Of a stretch of 64,000 nt of DNA, positions 11,451-19,943 are shown one piece after another (the stretch's first letter is position 1; each line of letters begins with the position of its first letter). The stretch spans positions 1 to 64,000 of the forward strand of contig CAICTM010000159.1 of the NCBI GenBank assembly GCA_903772945.1, written 5' to 3'. The DNA is from Seminavis robusta (lineage: Eukaryota; Bacillariophyta; Bacillariophyceae; Naviculales; Naviculaceae). The notes beneath the pieces were generated by a model. It did not search any database. It was not told the origin of the DNA and worked only from the letters and a program-made list of their open reading frames with translations. A program made the translations under genes and the position numbers.

Positions 11451-14194
11451 TTACCTGCCCTCGATTGAATGAGTCGAGTGACAGTCAAACAAACTCTTTG
11501 ATCATTGAAAGTGCCTGTTTGGTTGCAGACTGATCGAAGCATTGCAGCACATCGGACGAGCCGTCCACATGCGGAAGCACGAGTGATTTAATATGGAGAA
11601 CAAGGACGTGGCTCATGAGGCCTGACGTGTGCAATCACGTGAAGTCAGGCTGTAGTCTCCACATGTTCTGCGCCCGCAATTCGGACTGTTTCGAATGTGC
11701 CAAGCAAAACTCTCAAATAAGTGGAACTCGAGTACCGGTATCCTATCTAGATTTGTACCTGGAATTATAGGGACCCAAAAGACGCTTTCTTTCAACGTGG
11801 TTGATCCAGAATGTCGTTTTTGGCGTCATTGTGTTGTTGCCTGACTGTGAGCTCTGACTGTACAGTACTCTGCACTTTAAAACATTCAAGCACCCCCTAC
11901 AACCTCATCACGAGGCTTTCTCCACACCGCGTGACGCAATCCTTCACAAAACACCACTTCCAACGCCCCACAACCACAACAATAACAATAACATTCAAAT
12001 CAGCATCCACCCACACCATCCAGGGCAACACATTGCACAGTCCTTGCATGTTACCCGAGGCAAGTCAACACCACCACCATAGTGAGAAGTTGAAGCACAA
12101 AAGACTGCCAAAGCGAAGCAAGAACTCCTTCAAAACAAACTGCTGTGAATAGCTAGCTATAGGGGTATTAGCGCCCTGGACCGTTTGCTTTCACCTCATT
12201 GAAGCCTCCCGTTGTTTCATGTCGACTTTGCTTCAGCATCAAGGATGAGTAACACAGAATTATCTGAAAAAGCACATGACGGCTGCAATGGGGTTAACTG
12301 AACCGTGCCGGGATACTAGATAGACCAAGCTCTGTGATGTACTTTAGGCTGCCGTTTAGTTAGCAAGATACGTACCAGTAATCCACGGGTTTGGGCCACG
12401 GCGGATACCTACTCCGTAGATCACTCTGCAAGTCAAGTCTAGTACAATCGTGACGAACTCGATTCACTTGGCCAGAATAGCGTTTGATGATTGCTCTCAC
12501 AAAAGAGGGGTTAGAGGGGCTGGCAGGTGAACCAGAAGCCGCCCAGAGGATTCTTTTCTCTAAGGCATTGGTACATTGGTACCCAGCCAGCGCAACAAAT
12601 CCAGTCTGCCTATTTCACAACATGTAGAGGGGTTGTAACAGATATCAAAATCGGGAGATTCATCGGGCTACTCCAAGAAGTTGGATGGCCCGTTGATCAT
12701 GCTCGTTTCGTTTTCGGGCATTCACCTTCAGTTCTCTTCAGGTGATGATTCTTCTTGCTCCATGGTGGTATCTTCTTCGTGAAAATCGTCACGCAAGGCT
12801 CCACCTTGCTCCAGTTGGGGGACTTGGATCCCATGTTGATGGGTCATGGATAAGATCCAAAAAGGTCGAACTAGAGACTGAAAGCAAGACCTGCACGATG
12901 GTTTGAGTTTGTTGCTTCTCAGCTTATTGGAGTTCTGGTGTCCTGAATTCTCCGTGTTTGACTGACCGTGGTCTCTCTCGTACCAGTGACTGGTACCAAG
13001 CTAGCTAGCTAGGGTGATGGGTTTGTAGACCCGTCAGGTTTGCAATGGTTTTCGCGTGGATACCGGTACACATACTTGTTGCAGCGAGTCGTGTGGGAGT
13101 GGTCCTGCATGTGTGACATTCTTGTTGCGGTCTCTCTGGCCTACTAGTACCGTACAGGAACACCCACGATAAAAGTCTTAAATCACTGTAGTCAAGCCTT
13201 CTAAGTCATATGGCCTAACTCTAGTCGTGATTGTCGGAATTTTGAAACCACGATGTCGGAGTTTGTACGAGAATGTCGGCGTTTGTAGGAGAATGTCTGC
13301 ATTTGTCGGAAAATGTCGGCAAAATGTCGGAAGGTTTCCAGACATTTCAGCGAGAATTTTCCGACATTTAAAACGGATGACTTTCGCTGTTTAAGTCGTG
13401 TTCTTCACTGGTTGGTACTTTCTCTTTGATAGAACCCTACAATTCGGAACCCTGTTAACTCATTCAACGGTCCTCTAATCGTAAATGTCGGATTTAACTC
13501 GCCAAAATGTCGGCAAAATGTCGGCAGAATGTCGGCAATGTCTGAGAATGTCGGCGTTTGTACGAGAATGTCGGTGTTTGTACGAGAATGTCTGCATTTG
13601 TCGGAAAATGTCGGGACATTGTCGGGAAACTTTCTTCCGTCATTTAGGCCATATGATTTAAAGGCTATGCCGGTCATATATCTTTTTAAAAGACTTTATC
13701 GAGAGTGTTCCAGGTAGCTATGATAGAGGTGGTTCTTCATGTAGTGGCTACTGGTACCGCACGGTACGGTAGCTACCGGTACATGTACTAGAGTATTGGT
13801 TTGATTCATTCACACACTCACGCGACATTGGCAACATTGCCTTATTTGTCTTGTGCTCTTGGGGATTGCACGGGTCCAGGTCTGATGGACAGTCGTTGTC
13901 ACCTGGAGTGCACAGAGTGGTCACTTCCGATTGACTGCTTTTAGGTACTGTAGCCAAAGATAACTAGCTTTTCGTTGAAATGACTAGCCCTTTCTAGCAC
14001 TTGGATATACTACCGTTACGCATGCCCGTCAACCGTTACCGTTAACGCTTATCCGATAACCTCCAATGCACCGAACTCCGAGAACTACACTCTTCCGTAT
14101 GCGCCTCGTTTCCGGCCTTTGTGCGAAACTACATCGATGATTGCAAACCCCAACACAGGTTACCTAACGAGGGGCCCTCTGCAACAGTTCTGGA
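11451..14194. other. Long intergenic region
   Basis: No supported gene. Open frames such as 11,811-12,152 (CAC/ACA-rich) and 12,527-12,745 have no recognisable domain. It contains CTAG/CCGGTACC-type short palindromes typical of the intergenic DNA here, and the inverted-repeat element at 13,195-13,667. Confidence 0.5.
13195..13667. repeat. Small inverted-repeat element (MITE-like) filled with GAATGTCGG repeats
   Basis: The ends pair as AGCCTTCTAAGTCATATGGC on the left and the complement of GCCATATGATTTAAAGGCT on the right. Inside are two clusters (about 13,230-13,340 and 13,500-13,620) of a degenerate repeat built on GAGAATGTCGGCGTTTGTAC and AAAATGTCGG. The two clusters run in the same direction. 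There is no coding capacity. The spacing is irregular and the unit degenerate, so it is not a CRISPR array. Confidence 0.6.
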
Positions 14195-16447
14195 GTGACT
14201 CTCCTACAGCAACACAACAACTCGACCTCACTTCGCACCAACATGAGCTCTCTGATCGCCTTCGCGGATGCACAGGATGAACTGTTAGCCAAATCCGCCA
14301 ACAAACAACAGAATGCCCTCAACCATTTCGATCACTTCCTCAAGACATACTGCGTTCAGATCAGCGTCCCGCTAGCCACCGCCGCTTCGATCCCATATGA
14401 AGGTCTTAAAGGTGAAGAACCCAGATCTCCCAAATCCATTAACGAGTTCTGGGGTAAGATGATTGGAGCCTTCTTCACGTACATGGGCACAGAAGCTAGG
14501 ATTTACTGCTCCCCCAAAGGACGACGCCTTGCGTACCAATCCGCAACACAATATTGCTCCTCTGTGAAATTATATTTCATCTCCAGGTTTCGATACGACC
14601 CCCCAATTTCCGTGTTCTCGATTGATCAATGGAAGCGCCTACGTGAGAAGCTCCGAAGTTTATACCGTGAGGGTTGTCGTGCGTCTGGTAAACGGATGAC
14701 AGAAGGAAAGGCGTCAAGCACTCGTGATGACCGTGAAGCGATGGCTACAGGCTGCATCTGGTTGGGAACCGCGGAAGCTGCTGAGTTCTGGCACCTTCTG
14801 AATACAAGTTACCATTGTAGCGGCCGTGGTTCTGAAGTAGCGCTCGTTAGGACAGAGAGTCTATCCTGTGTGGAAGTCAACGAAAGTGTCTACCAGTACC
14901 GCGTCTTGCAGCTTGATATCCAGCGGGATAAGTGTGGTCCGTTCCAGAGTCTGCCCATCTACCCCCACCGCGACGGTGTATTCGAAGACTTCTATTTCAG
15001 TCTGATCTATCAGGTCGTGCTGGTTGGCTGTGACAGTCCGTACATCTTTCCCATGTTCTCCAGAGAAGCATTGAAGACCACATCCGGTAAATCTGACAGC
15101 AAGGTTTCATCGCTCTGGAGCAATCTGTTCGATGACCTGCGCAACACGTTCGAGGAACTGAGCGATCGCATCAATGAGAAACTCTCCTCGCATTGCCAGA
15201 GGAAAGGGAGTAATCAGGTTATGGCAGAATCCCCTTCCGTGTCAGGAATAGCACAGATCTTCCGTACGGGTTGGGAACTCCGTGGCTGTGACACGCTATT
15301 CGAATACATATGCGGGTCCTTTGTCATGTCGCAGCATGCTGGAAAGACTATCAGCCGTTGGACTGCAAAGATTGGTGATCTAATCGTCGGTGGTCAGCCA
15401 CCGATGTTTGATGACATAGAAGTTACATCAGGACTCAAACGATTTACTGATGCGCTCTTCGAAGATGATACGTCGGGTCGTTGGAATCCGAAAGTTCGAG
15501 AGCTGTTGGTGATGGCGCTCTTGCTCCGGTACGACCAGTTCTTGGATATACTCGAGTCACATCCAGAGGCGCGACGACCAGCCTCTGAAGACGCCTGCAT
15601 GCGCCAACGCTTTTACCACGACCATCTCTTCGTTTGTCGGGTGAAGCAGGCATTGGATAAAGCCCGTGTTGGTGAAGTGCAGTTTAGTGGTTGGGTGTCC
15701 GAATCTCATGATGCATTCATGTCTCGCAATATTCCCGGCATACCCATCGAAAAGTTCTCCTTGTACTCCGGAAACAAGGACTCGATCTTGATGGATCCGC
15801 GATGCTTCGTAGACCACTTTAATGTTTTGGCAACAGTCACTCAGACGATGCATACAAACATCCAACGTCTGCAACACACCGTCAATGACATCCGTCGAAA
15901 CCAACAATCGAGTCGGGTCTTGGAAGACTTCATGCTAGAGAACTTCCAGAAGTTAACCAAATCCGTTGAACGAATCGAAGCCCGGGTTGTTGGAGAATCG
16001 AAACCTTCCACTGCCACTCAGCAGGAAGGTATTATCAAGTTCTCCGTCAGCAGTAAAGCGCTCACCAAACAGATGTCGGTAGCCGATGTAGCTGTTGCGT
16101 TCTTTGTCGACAACCACCCGGAAGGATTTAGGCTGGACAAGGAAAGTGAGTCATGGAATAACCTAACTCCGAGTGAGAAGAAACGCATTCGCAACCTCTT
16201 TGGTACTGTCAAACGTGCAGTAAAGGTCCTCCTACTACAATTGGATTCGTACCCGTCCACCAAGTCCAAGGACGTCCTGCGCAAGATGTTCCTTGATGCA
16301 GAAGATCGAATCCGCTCCAGACTGGGCTTTGGAAACAAGCTCATTACCGTGTACACCTTGACACAGCACGAAGAAGTCAGGCAATTGGAGAGTGCCCGTC
16401 TACCTGATGACTCTCCTGAATCCGTTAGAAAGTTCTTTAAAAGTTAA
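14195..16447 (+). CDS. Tyrosine recombinase / Crypton-like integrase
   Basis: Single uninterrupted frame of 750 residues. Residues 30-160 resemble the helical core-binding part of a tyrosine recombinase. The catalytic domain shows R211 in CSGRGSEVA, a probable lysine near 246 in the strand pair, H333 and R336 in SHCQRKGSN, W360 in RTGWELRG (W in place of the usual second histidine, as in Crypton-type enzymes) and the candidate nucleophile Y371 in LFEYI. From about 590 a coiled segment precedes a C-terminal helical region (SVADVAVAFFVDNHPEGF onward) that may bind DNA. An alternative start is M17 (14,243). The family makes strand exchange through a 3'-phosphotyrosine and recombines short identical sites. 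It is upstream of, and in the same direction as, the Rep gene. All key residues remain, so it may be active. Confidence 0.75.
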   Translation: MTLLQQHNNSTSLRTNMSSLIAFADAQDELLAKSANKQQNALNHFDHFLKTYCVQISVPLATAASIPYEGLKGEEPRSPKSINEFWGKMIGAFFTYMGTEARIYCSPKGRRLAYQSATQYCSSVKLYFISRFRYDPPISVFSIDQWKRLREKLRSLYREGCRASGKRMTEGKASSTRDDREAMATGCIWLGTAEAAEFWHLLNTSYHCSGRGSEVALVRTESLSCVEVNESVYQYRVLQLDIQRDKCGPFQSLPIYPHRDGVFEDFYFSLIYQVVLVGCDSPYIFPMFSREALKTTSGKSDSKVSSLWSNLFDDLRNTFEELSDRINEKLSSHCQRKGSNQVMAESPSVSGIAQIFRTGWELRGCDTLFEYICGSFVMSQHAGKTISRWTAKIGDLIVGGQPPMFDDIEVTSGLKRFTDALFEDDTSGRWNPKVRELLVMALLLRYDQFLDILESHPEARRPASEDACMRQRFYHDHLFVCRVKQALDKARVGEVQFSGWVSESHDAFMSRNIPGIPIEKFSLYSGNKDSILMDPRCFVDHFNVLATVTQTMHTNIQRLQHTVNDIRRNQQSSRVLEDFMLENFQKLTKSVERIEARVVGESKPSTATQQEGIIKFSVSSKALTKQMSVADVAVAFFVDNHPEGFRLDKESESWNNLTPSEKKRIRNLFGTVKRAVKVLLLQLDSYPSTKSKDVLRKMFLDAEDRIRSRLGFGNKLITVYTLTQHEEVRQLESARLPDDSPESVRKFFKS

Positions 16448-16461
16448 TAACGCTATCTTTA

Positions 16462-16630
16462 TTTCCAGTACAGGTTGTGAAAAAAACAATTTGCCTGAAT
16501 GAGATCGAAGATCTCCAATGGGGAGGGGTAGAACGTACAACGTACGGACCAAAAAGGACCCCCCCCCATTGATTATTACAGGCAAATTGTCACACTTACG
16601 TAGGAAGTGTGTACAACCTAGTACTGGAAA
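16462..16630. promoter_or_regulatory. Candidate replication origin: nested inverted repeats with NANTATTAC nonanucleotide
   Basis: Three nested arm pairs can be drawn: 16,462-16,478 with 16,613-16,630 (TTTCCAGTAC...), 16,486-16,497 with 16,579-16,590 (ACAATTTGCCTG), and 16,516-16,528 with 16,559-16,571 (CAATGGGGAGGGG, imperfect). Between the last two right arms lies GATTATTAC (16,571-16,579). This fits the NANTATTAC consensus nicked by CRESS-DNA Reps, and its central ATTATTA is unpaired. Small hairpins GAGATC/GATCTC and CACACTT/AAGTGTG lie nearby. In known viruses the nonanucleotide sits in an apical loop, so this layout is unusual. It lies between the recombinase and Rep genes. Functional assignment is inference. 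Confidence 0.5.
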
Positions 16631-16722
16631 TGAGACAATAGGCCCTTTAAATGGCCTAAACCCTCAATGAGCAGTTGTCACATATTGATGAAAAACTGTC
16701 ACATATGAGGAAAGTTGTCACA
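16589..16722. repeat. TGTCACA iterons
   Basis: The heptamer TGTCACA occurs at 16,589, 16,677, 16,697 and 16,716, always on the same strand, the last three spaced 20 and 19 bases, close to two helical turns. Short same-strand iterons next to a nonanucleotide are how CRESS Reps recognise their origin. Alternatively they are a transcription factor site cluster. Confidence 0.55.
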
Positions 16723-16737
16723 GAAAAAGGGCCCACC

Positions 16738-17425
16738 CGTCTCATTTCCAGCCCGCGGTGCGTCCGTCGTACGTATTAGGCAGTGACCTCCGTGCCGATA
16801 CCATATTGTACGCAGTGGTCCGTCGTACGTATTAGGCAGTGACCTCCGTGCCGATACCATATTGTACGCAGTACGCCGTGTCTCATTTCCAGCCTGCGGT
16901 GCGTCCGTCGTACCTATTAGGCAGTGACCTCCGCACCGATACCATACGCAGTGCCGACACCATAGGCAGTGACCAATGACCCTAAACGCATCCCGTGCCG
17001 ACACCATAGGCAGTGACCTTAAACGCATCGCCGTGTCGACACCATAGCCTTAAACGTGCATCCGTCGTACCTATTAGGCAGTGACCTCCGCACCGATACC
17101 ATACGCAGTGCCGACACCATAGGCAGTGACCTCCGCACCGATACCATACGCAGTGCCGACACCATAGGCAGTGACCAATGACCCTAAACGCATCCCGTGC
17201 CGACACCATAGGCAGTGACCTTAAACGCATCGCCGTGTCGACACCATAGCCTTAAACGTGCATCCGTCGTACCTATTAGGCAGTGACCTCCGCACCGATA
17301 CCATACGCAGTGCCGACACCATAGGCAGTGACCTCCGCACCGATACCATACGCAGTGCCGACACCATAGGCAGTGACCAATGACCCTAAACGCATCGCCG
17401 TGTCGACACCATAGCCTTAAACGCC
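16738..17425. repeat. Complex tandem repeat array upstream of Rep
   Basis: Built from the words CGTCGTACSTATTAGGCAGTGACC, ACCGATACCATACGCAGTG and GTCGACACCATAGCCTTAAACG. A 45-bp unit (GGCAGTGACCTCCGCACCGA onward) recurs in pairs, within a higher-order period of about 202 bp (compare 17,061 and 17,263). GGCAGTGACC recurs more than ten times. The array ends in a run of ten C. Minus-strand open frames across it are an artefact of the repeat. It may be an amplified regulatory or Rep-binding array, or a satellite. Confidence 0.85.
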
Positions 17426-17511
17426 GTGCCCCCCCCCCACAACTCATATATTACGTAGTACACATGATTGGAATTTTCTAAATAAATCGCAATTCTGACA
17501 TCTTATCGATG

Positions 17512-17527
17512 ACGCGGTAAACCGCGT
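17512..17527. promoter_or_regulatory. Perfect short palindrome just upstream of Rep
   Basis: ACGCGGT-AA-ACCGCGT, seven-base perfect arms with a two-base centre, 8 bases before the first possible Rep ATG. Could be an operator or transcript hairpin; nothing else supports it. Confidence 0.35.
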
Positions 17528-17535
17528 AGCAGTGA

Positions 17536-19080
17536 ATGAACCCCCAACCCGAAAGCCCTTGTCTCATAGTCTTGTCACAAATTAGAGTTATTGTTAATAA
17601 AAATAGCTCATTGATGAACGGTCATGACAAAGAAAACCACAGCCTTCCTAACATTGGAAGACCTGTCGACCATGACGGTCGCCGAATTGGAGCTGGCAAA
17701 GGAGGAGATCCTCAAGATGATTCGCTTCCGCTGCAAGCTACGTCGCGAGCGAATCAAAGTTCCGGCCCGTCTAAAGTGGTGGGAGAAGCAGTGGCGCTCC
17801 AAGATTATTCCGGAGATCAATGTGATGTTGGAGGAAAAGTCCGTTGGAACAATGCAGAACAAGGCAGGCATTGGTGTTTCACGTTCAACAATTACACCAG
17901 CGGTGATTTGTTAAAAATTAAAACCGCCCTTGAAACATCAGCTGGTAGTGAAGTCGTCTCCGCTATTGTAGGCGAGGAAGTGGGTGAGTCGGGGACCCCT
18001 CATCTGCAGGCGTACATCCATTTCAAAAAGAGGCTACGTCAGTCCGGCGTTCACAAATTCTTTGGGTATGATCGTCCGTGCCTCCATCTTTCGTTACATG
18101 GTAGGGATGCCTCTGGTCGTCCCAACCACAAACCACCGGTTGCGTCGTTTCGGTACTGCATGAAGGATAATCGTTTCTTTGTAGTTGGTAAGAACCTGGA
18201 CGAAGCTGCGCGTGTGAAGGAAAAGACGAAATCCGACACAGGTGAATCAGGCGATGCATGGGACGAAATGGTTACCGCCATTCAGAGTGGCGAGATCAAA
18301 ACCCTAAAGGAGGCTTTGAAACTGAATGCAGAACTAGTCGCCATGCGCGAGGATTTCTTTCGTAGTTTGATAGTCGAGGCCCGGCTTCGCCCTGTGCCAA
18401 AAGACCATCCATACCGACCATGGCAAACGATGCTCGATGAGAAACTAAAATCCCCCTTTAACGACCGTGAAGTGATCTTTGTCGTTGATCTGGTTGGCAA
18501 GTCGGGTAAATCCTGGTTCACGGAACACTACGTTACTACGAAGGACCGGATCTCTTACGATGTCCCCGCCGACAAGCGCTCTGACATTTCCTATCAGATA
18601 ATTAATAAAATTGTCGATGGAGGAGATCCAGAAGTCATCTTCATGGACGCCCCACGTGACCGCGCAAAGTACATCTCGTATGCGTTCCTCGAAGAATTAA
18701 AGGATGGTAGAGTGAATTCCCCAAAGTACAAGAGCAAAACCTTGTACATTGAACAGCGCCCCCACGTCGTTGTTATGACGAATGAGTTTCCATTGAAGAC
18801 AGCTCACGAAAGCGGGCTTTTAGAAGACAGGTATACGTACCTGGTGATCGACAAGGATGGAATAACCGGTAGGTGGCACGAAGGATATCTTGACAGTGGT
18901 CTCACCGCCTATGAAACCATCCAGAAGACAACACAGACCCGCCTCCCTAATTCTCTCCAAGGCAAGCTCAATAGAGCCTTTAATGCGCGCGATTTCCCTA
19001 AAACGGAACAGGATCTGTTTGACACAAAGCGCTCTATGATTGAAGCAATCAAATCTTGGGAACCATCCAACTTTAACTAA
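17536..19080 (+). CDS. CRESS-DNA-type replication initiator (HUH endonuclease + SF3 helicase)
   Basis: Frame of 514 residues. The nuclease domain shows motif I WCFTFNN (113-119), motif II HLQAYIHF (156-163; HxQ instead of HUH, as in many eukaryotic CRESS Reps) and motif III YCMK (207-210) with the nicking tyrosine and its lysine. The helicase domain shows Walker A GKSGKS (321-326), Walker B VIFMD (367-371) and motif C HVVVMTN (410-416). Such proteins nick the plus strand at the nonanucleotide and unwind for rolling-circle replication. Typical Reps start close to motif I, so the 110 upstream residues are unusual. They are low-complexity and lie over another open frame (17,624-17,914). Candidate starts are ATG 17,536 or ATG 17,614, or a start in the other frame with frameshift or splicing. 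The catalytic set is complete, unlike most endogenised Reps. Confidence 0.85.
   Translation: MNPQPESPCLIVLSQIRVIVNKNSSLMNGHDKENHSLPNIGRPVDHDGRRIGAGKGGDPQDDSLPLQATSRANQSSGPSKVVGEAVALQDYSGDQCDVGGKVRWNNAEQGRHWCFTFNNYTSGDLLKIKTALETSAGSEVVSAIVGEEVGESGTPHLQAYIHFKKRLRQSGVHKFFGYDRPCLHLSLHGRDASGRPNHKPPVASFRYCMKDNRFFVVGKNLDEAARVKEKTKSDTGESGDAWDEMVTAIQSGEIKTLKEALKLNAELVAMREDFFRSLIVEARLRPVPKDHPYRPWQTMLDEKLKSPFNDREVIFVVDLVGKSGKSWFTEHYVTTKDRISYDVPADKRSDISYQIINKIVDGGDPEVIFMDAPRDRAKYISYAFLEELKDGRVNSPKYKSKTLYIEQRPHVVVMTNEFPLKTAHESGLLEDRYTYLVIDKDGITGRWHEGYLDSGLTAYETIQKTTQTRLPNSLQGKLNRAFNARDFPKTEQDLFDTKRSMIEAIKSWEPSNFN
17624..17914 (+). CDS. Overlapping ORF, 96 aa, in the +1 frame of Rep's N-terminus
   Basis: From ATG 17,624 this frame encodes an amphipathic, Lys/Arg/Glu-rich helix-forming protein (FLTLEDLSTMTVAELELAKE, then KWWEKQWRSKIIPEINVMLE). 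Its first 75 residues look more like a real protein than the Gly/Ser/Asp-rich reading of the Rep frame over the same bases. The likeness stops near 17,850, exactly where the Rep frame begins its conserved motif I block. Either this is a separate overlapping gene, common in ssDNA viruses, or it is the true N-terminus of Rep, joined by a -1 frameshift or a small unseen intron. No homolog is recognised. Confidence 0.45.
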   Translation: MTKKTTAFLTLEDLSTMTVAELELAKEEILKMIRFRCKLRRERIKVPARLKWWEKQWRSKIIPEINVMLEEKSVGTMQNKAGIGVSRSTITPAVIC

Positions 19081-19552
19081 ATTTATTATAACTGTCCTTA
19101 TCCATAGCTTCCAACAAGACCTTAACTACAATCTTCGGGTCTCCTGTAAAGGATTTCAATTTTTTGTTTCCGCCCGAGTTTCCACATGGCAATCGTCCTG
19201 TGACCGAAAGGTTTCTGTCGATGTGCAGTAAACGGCACAACTGCACCATGTCCCCAAAATAAGAGGGTCGGCAGTTGCTAAACTTCAATTTCAATCCCAG
19301 AAGCCGTCTGATGTAATCCGTTTTGCATGGGGAATTAAGATTCACATACCCTCTCAGTGTGAGGGTGTTAACGCCCTGGTCCTTGGCGATACAGGAGAAC
19401 CTGGCCTTATTTTCGAATAACCTCTCTAGGAAACCCAGTGTCTTTTCCCTTTGTGCTTCAGCCCAATCCCGCGTCCGAACCGACTTCCTGTCCTTCTCTT
19501 TGAAGTTGTAATTGTAATAGATGGTGAAACTCCACTGTTTTGTCGTCATGTC
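19073..19552 (-). CDS. Small Rep-nuclease-like protein with degenerate catalytic motifs
   Basis: Open to 19,603; the ATG at 19,552 (MTTKQWSFTIYYN) is preferred because it starts right before the motif. WSFTIYYN resembles Rep motif I, and TLTLRGYVNLNSPCKTDYIR resembles motif II (HLQGYVNL) with the metal-binding histidine gone. No YxxK motif III is present where expected (GDMVQLCRLLHID). No helicase domain follows. It is antisense to Rep, its end overlapping Rep's stop by 8 bases. If the resemblance is right, it can probably bind DNA but not nick, and might regulate the active Rep. It could also be a relic or an unrelated small protein. Confidence 0.4.
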   Translation of the reverse strand, partial: DMTTKQWSFTIYYNYNFKEKDRKSVRTRDWAEAQREKTLGFLERLFENKARFSCIAKDQGVNTLTLRGYVNLNSPCKTDYIRRLLGLKLKFSNCRPSYFGDMVQLCRLLHIDRNLSVTGRLPCGNSGGNKKLKSFTGDPKIVVKVLLEAMDKDSYNKFS

Positions 19553-19595
19553 ATAAATTTGATTTGGATGATAAAGTTTGACATCAAGTAAAACT

Positions 19596-19880
19596 ATGAG
19601 CACAATGGCTTTAACATTTTACCTCCCGTCACCTCCCGATGAGATCGACAATGTCCTCCATGACATCTGGCAAGAAGGTGGCATTAAGCAAATGATCTAC
19701 GTTAAACGGCTAAGTCAACGGGGGAATAACTACATCCGAGGTCTCCTCATCTCAGATTCTGAGGTAGAACTGCCACCTCTGTTCGAATCTCGCTATTTAT
19801 CGGATGATCTAGTCGAGGAAAAGTATGACAATCTTAAACAAGAAATCCTAGAACAGGAAAATGGTGTAGAATATTTTTAA
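19596..19880 (+). CDS. Small ORF of the Rep cluster, possibly Rep-fold
   Basis: Open from 19,578; ATG 19,596 gives 94 residues. The central YVKRLSQRGNNYIRGLLISD has the strand pattern of the motif II region of Rep nucleases but no histidine. The acidic C-terminus (EEKYDNLKQEILEQENG) is probably helical. It is head to head with the minus-strand Rep-like gene; with the preferred starts the two ATGs lie about 43 bases apart, implying a shared promoter. No confident function. Confidence 0.3.
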   Translation: MSTMALTFYLPSPPDEIDNVLHDIWQEGGIKQMIYVKRLSQRGNNYIRGLLISDSEVELPPLFESRYLSDDLVEEKYDNLKQEILEQENGVEYF

Positions 19881-19943
19881 CATAGTAAGCATTCTTCGCA
19901 TAGGTGAGACGATACACCAATGCTATCCAGTCCGCTCCCCAGA

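Larger units (their letters stand above)
14195..19880. mobile_element. Candidate integrated rolling-circle element: tyrosine recombinase + CRESS-type Rep + origin-like region
   Basis: A recombinase gene, a complex inverted-repeat and iteron region, a Rep gene and two small ORFs lie together, with host-type genes on both sides. The recombinase and Rep both keep their catalytic residues. The pattern resembles small circular replicons (ssDNA viruses, algal plasmids) more than any standard transposon, while a tyrosine recombinase would explain chromosomal integration. I could not find terminal inverted repeats or a convincing direct repeat at the edges, so the boundaries given are simply the outer coding limits. 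That this is one element is inference from adjacency. Confidence 0.55.

Noticed and set aside
11811-12152. 113-aa ORF after the second bZIP gene
   Set aside because: Low-complexity His/Thr-rich reading, no domain, no sign of splicing.
13230-13620. CRISPR-like or direct repeat array of GAATGTCGG
   Set aside because: Repeat is degenerate with irregular spacing, inside an inverted-repeat element.
16738-17425. CRISPR-like array
   Set aside because: Units are contiguous and nested without unique spacers, and the organism is eukaryotic.
16699-17447. Three minus-strand open frames rich in Cys/His/Trp (MRLRSLPMVSARDAF...)
   Set aside because: They are the reverse reading of the tandem repeat and repeat the same residues; no domain or start context.
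17450-17456. A second TATTAC (ATATATTAC) as a nonanucleotide
   Set aside because: Second base is T, not A, so it does not fit NANTATTAC.
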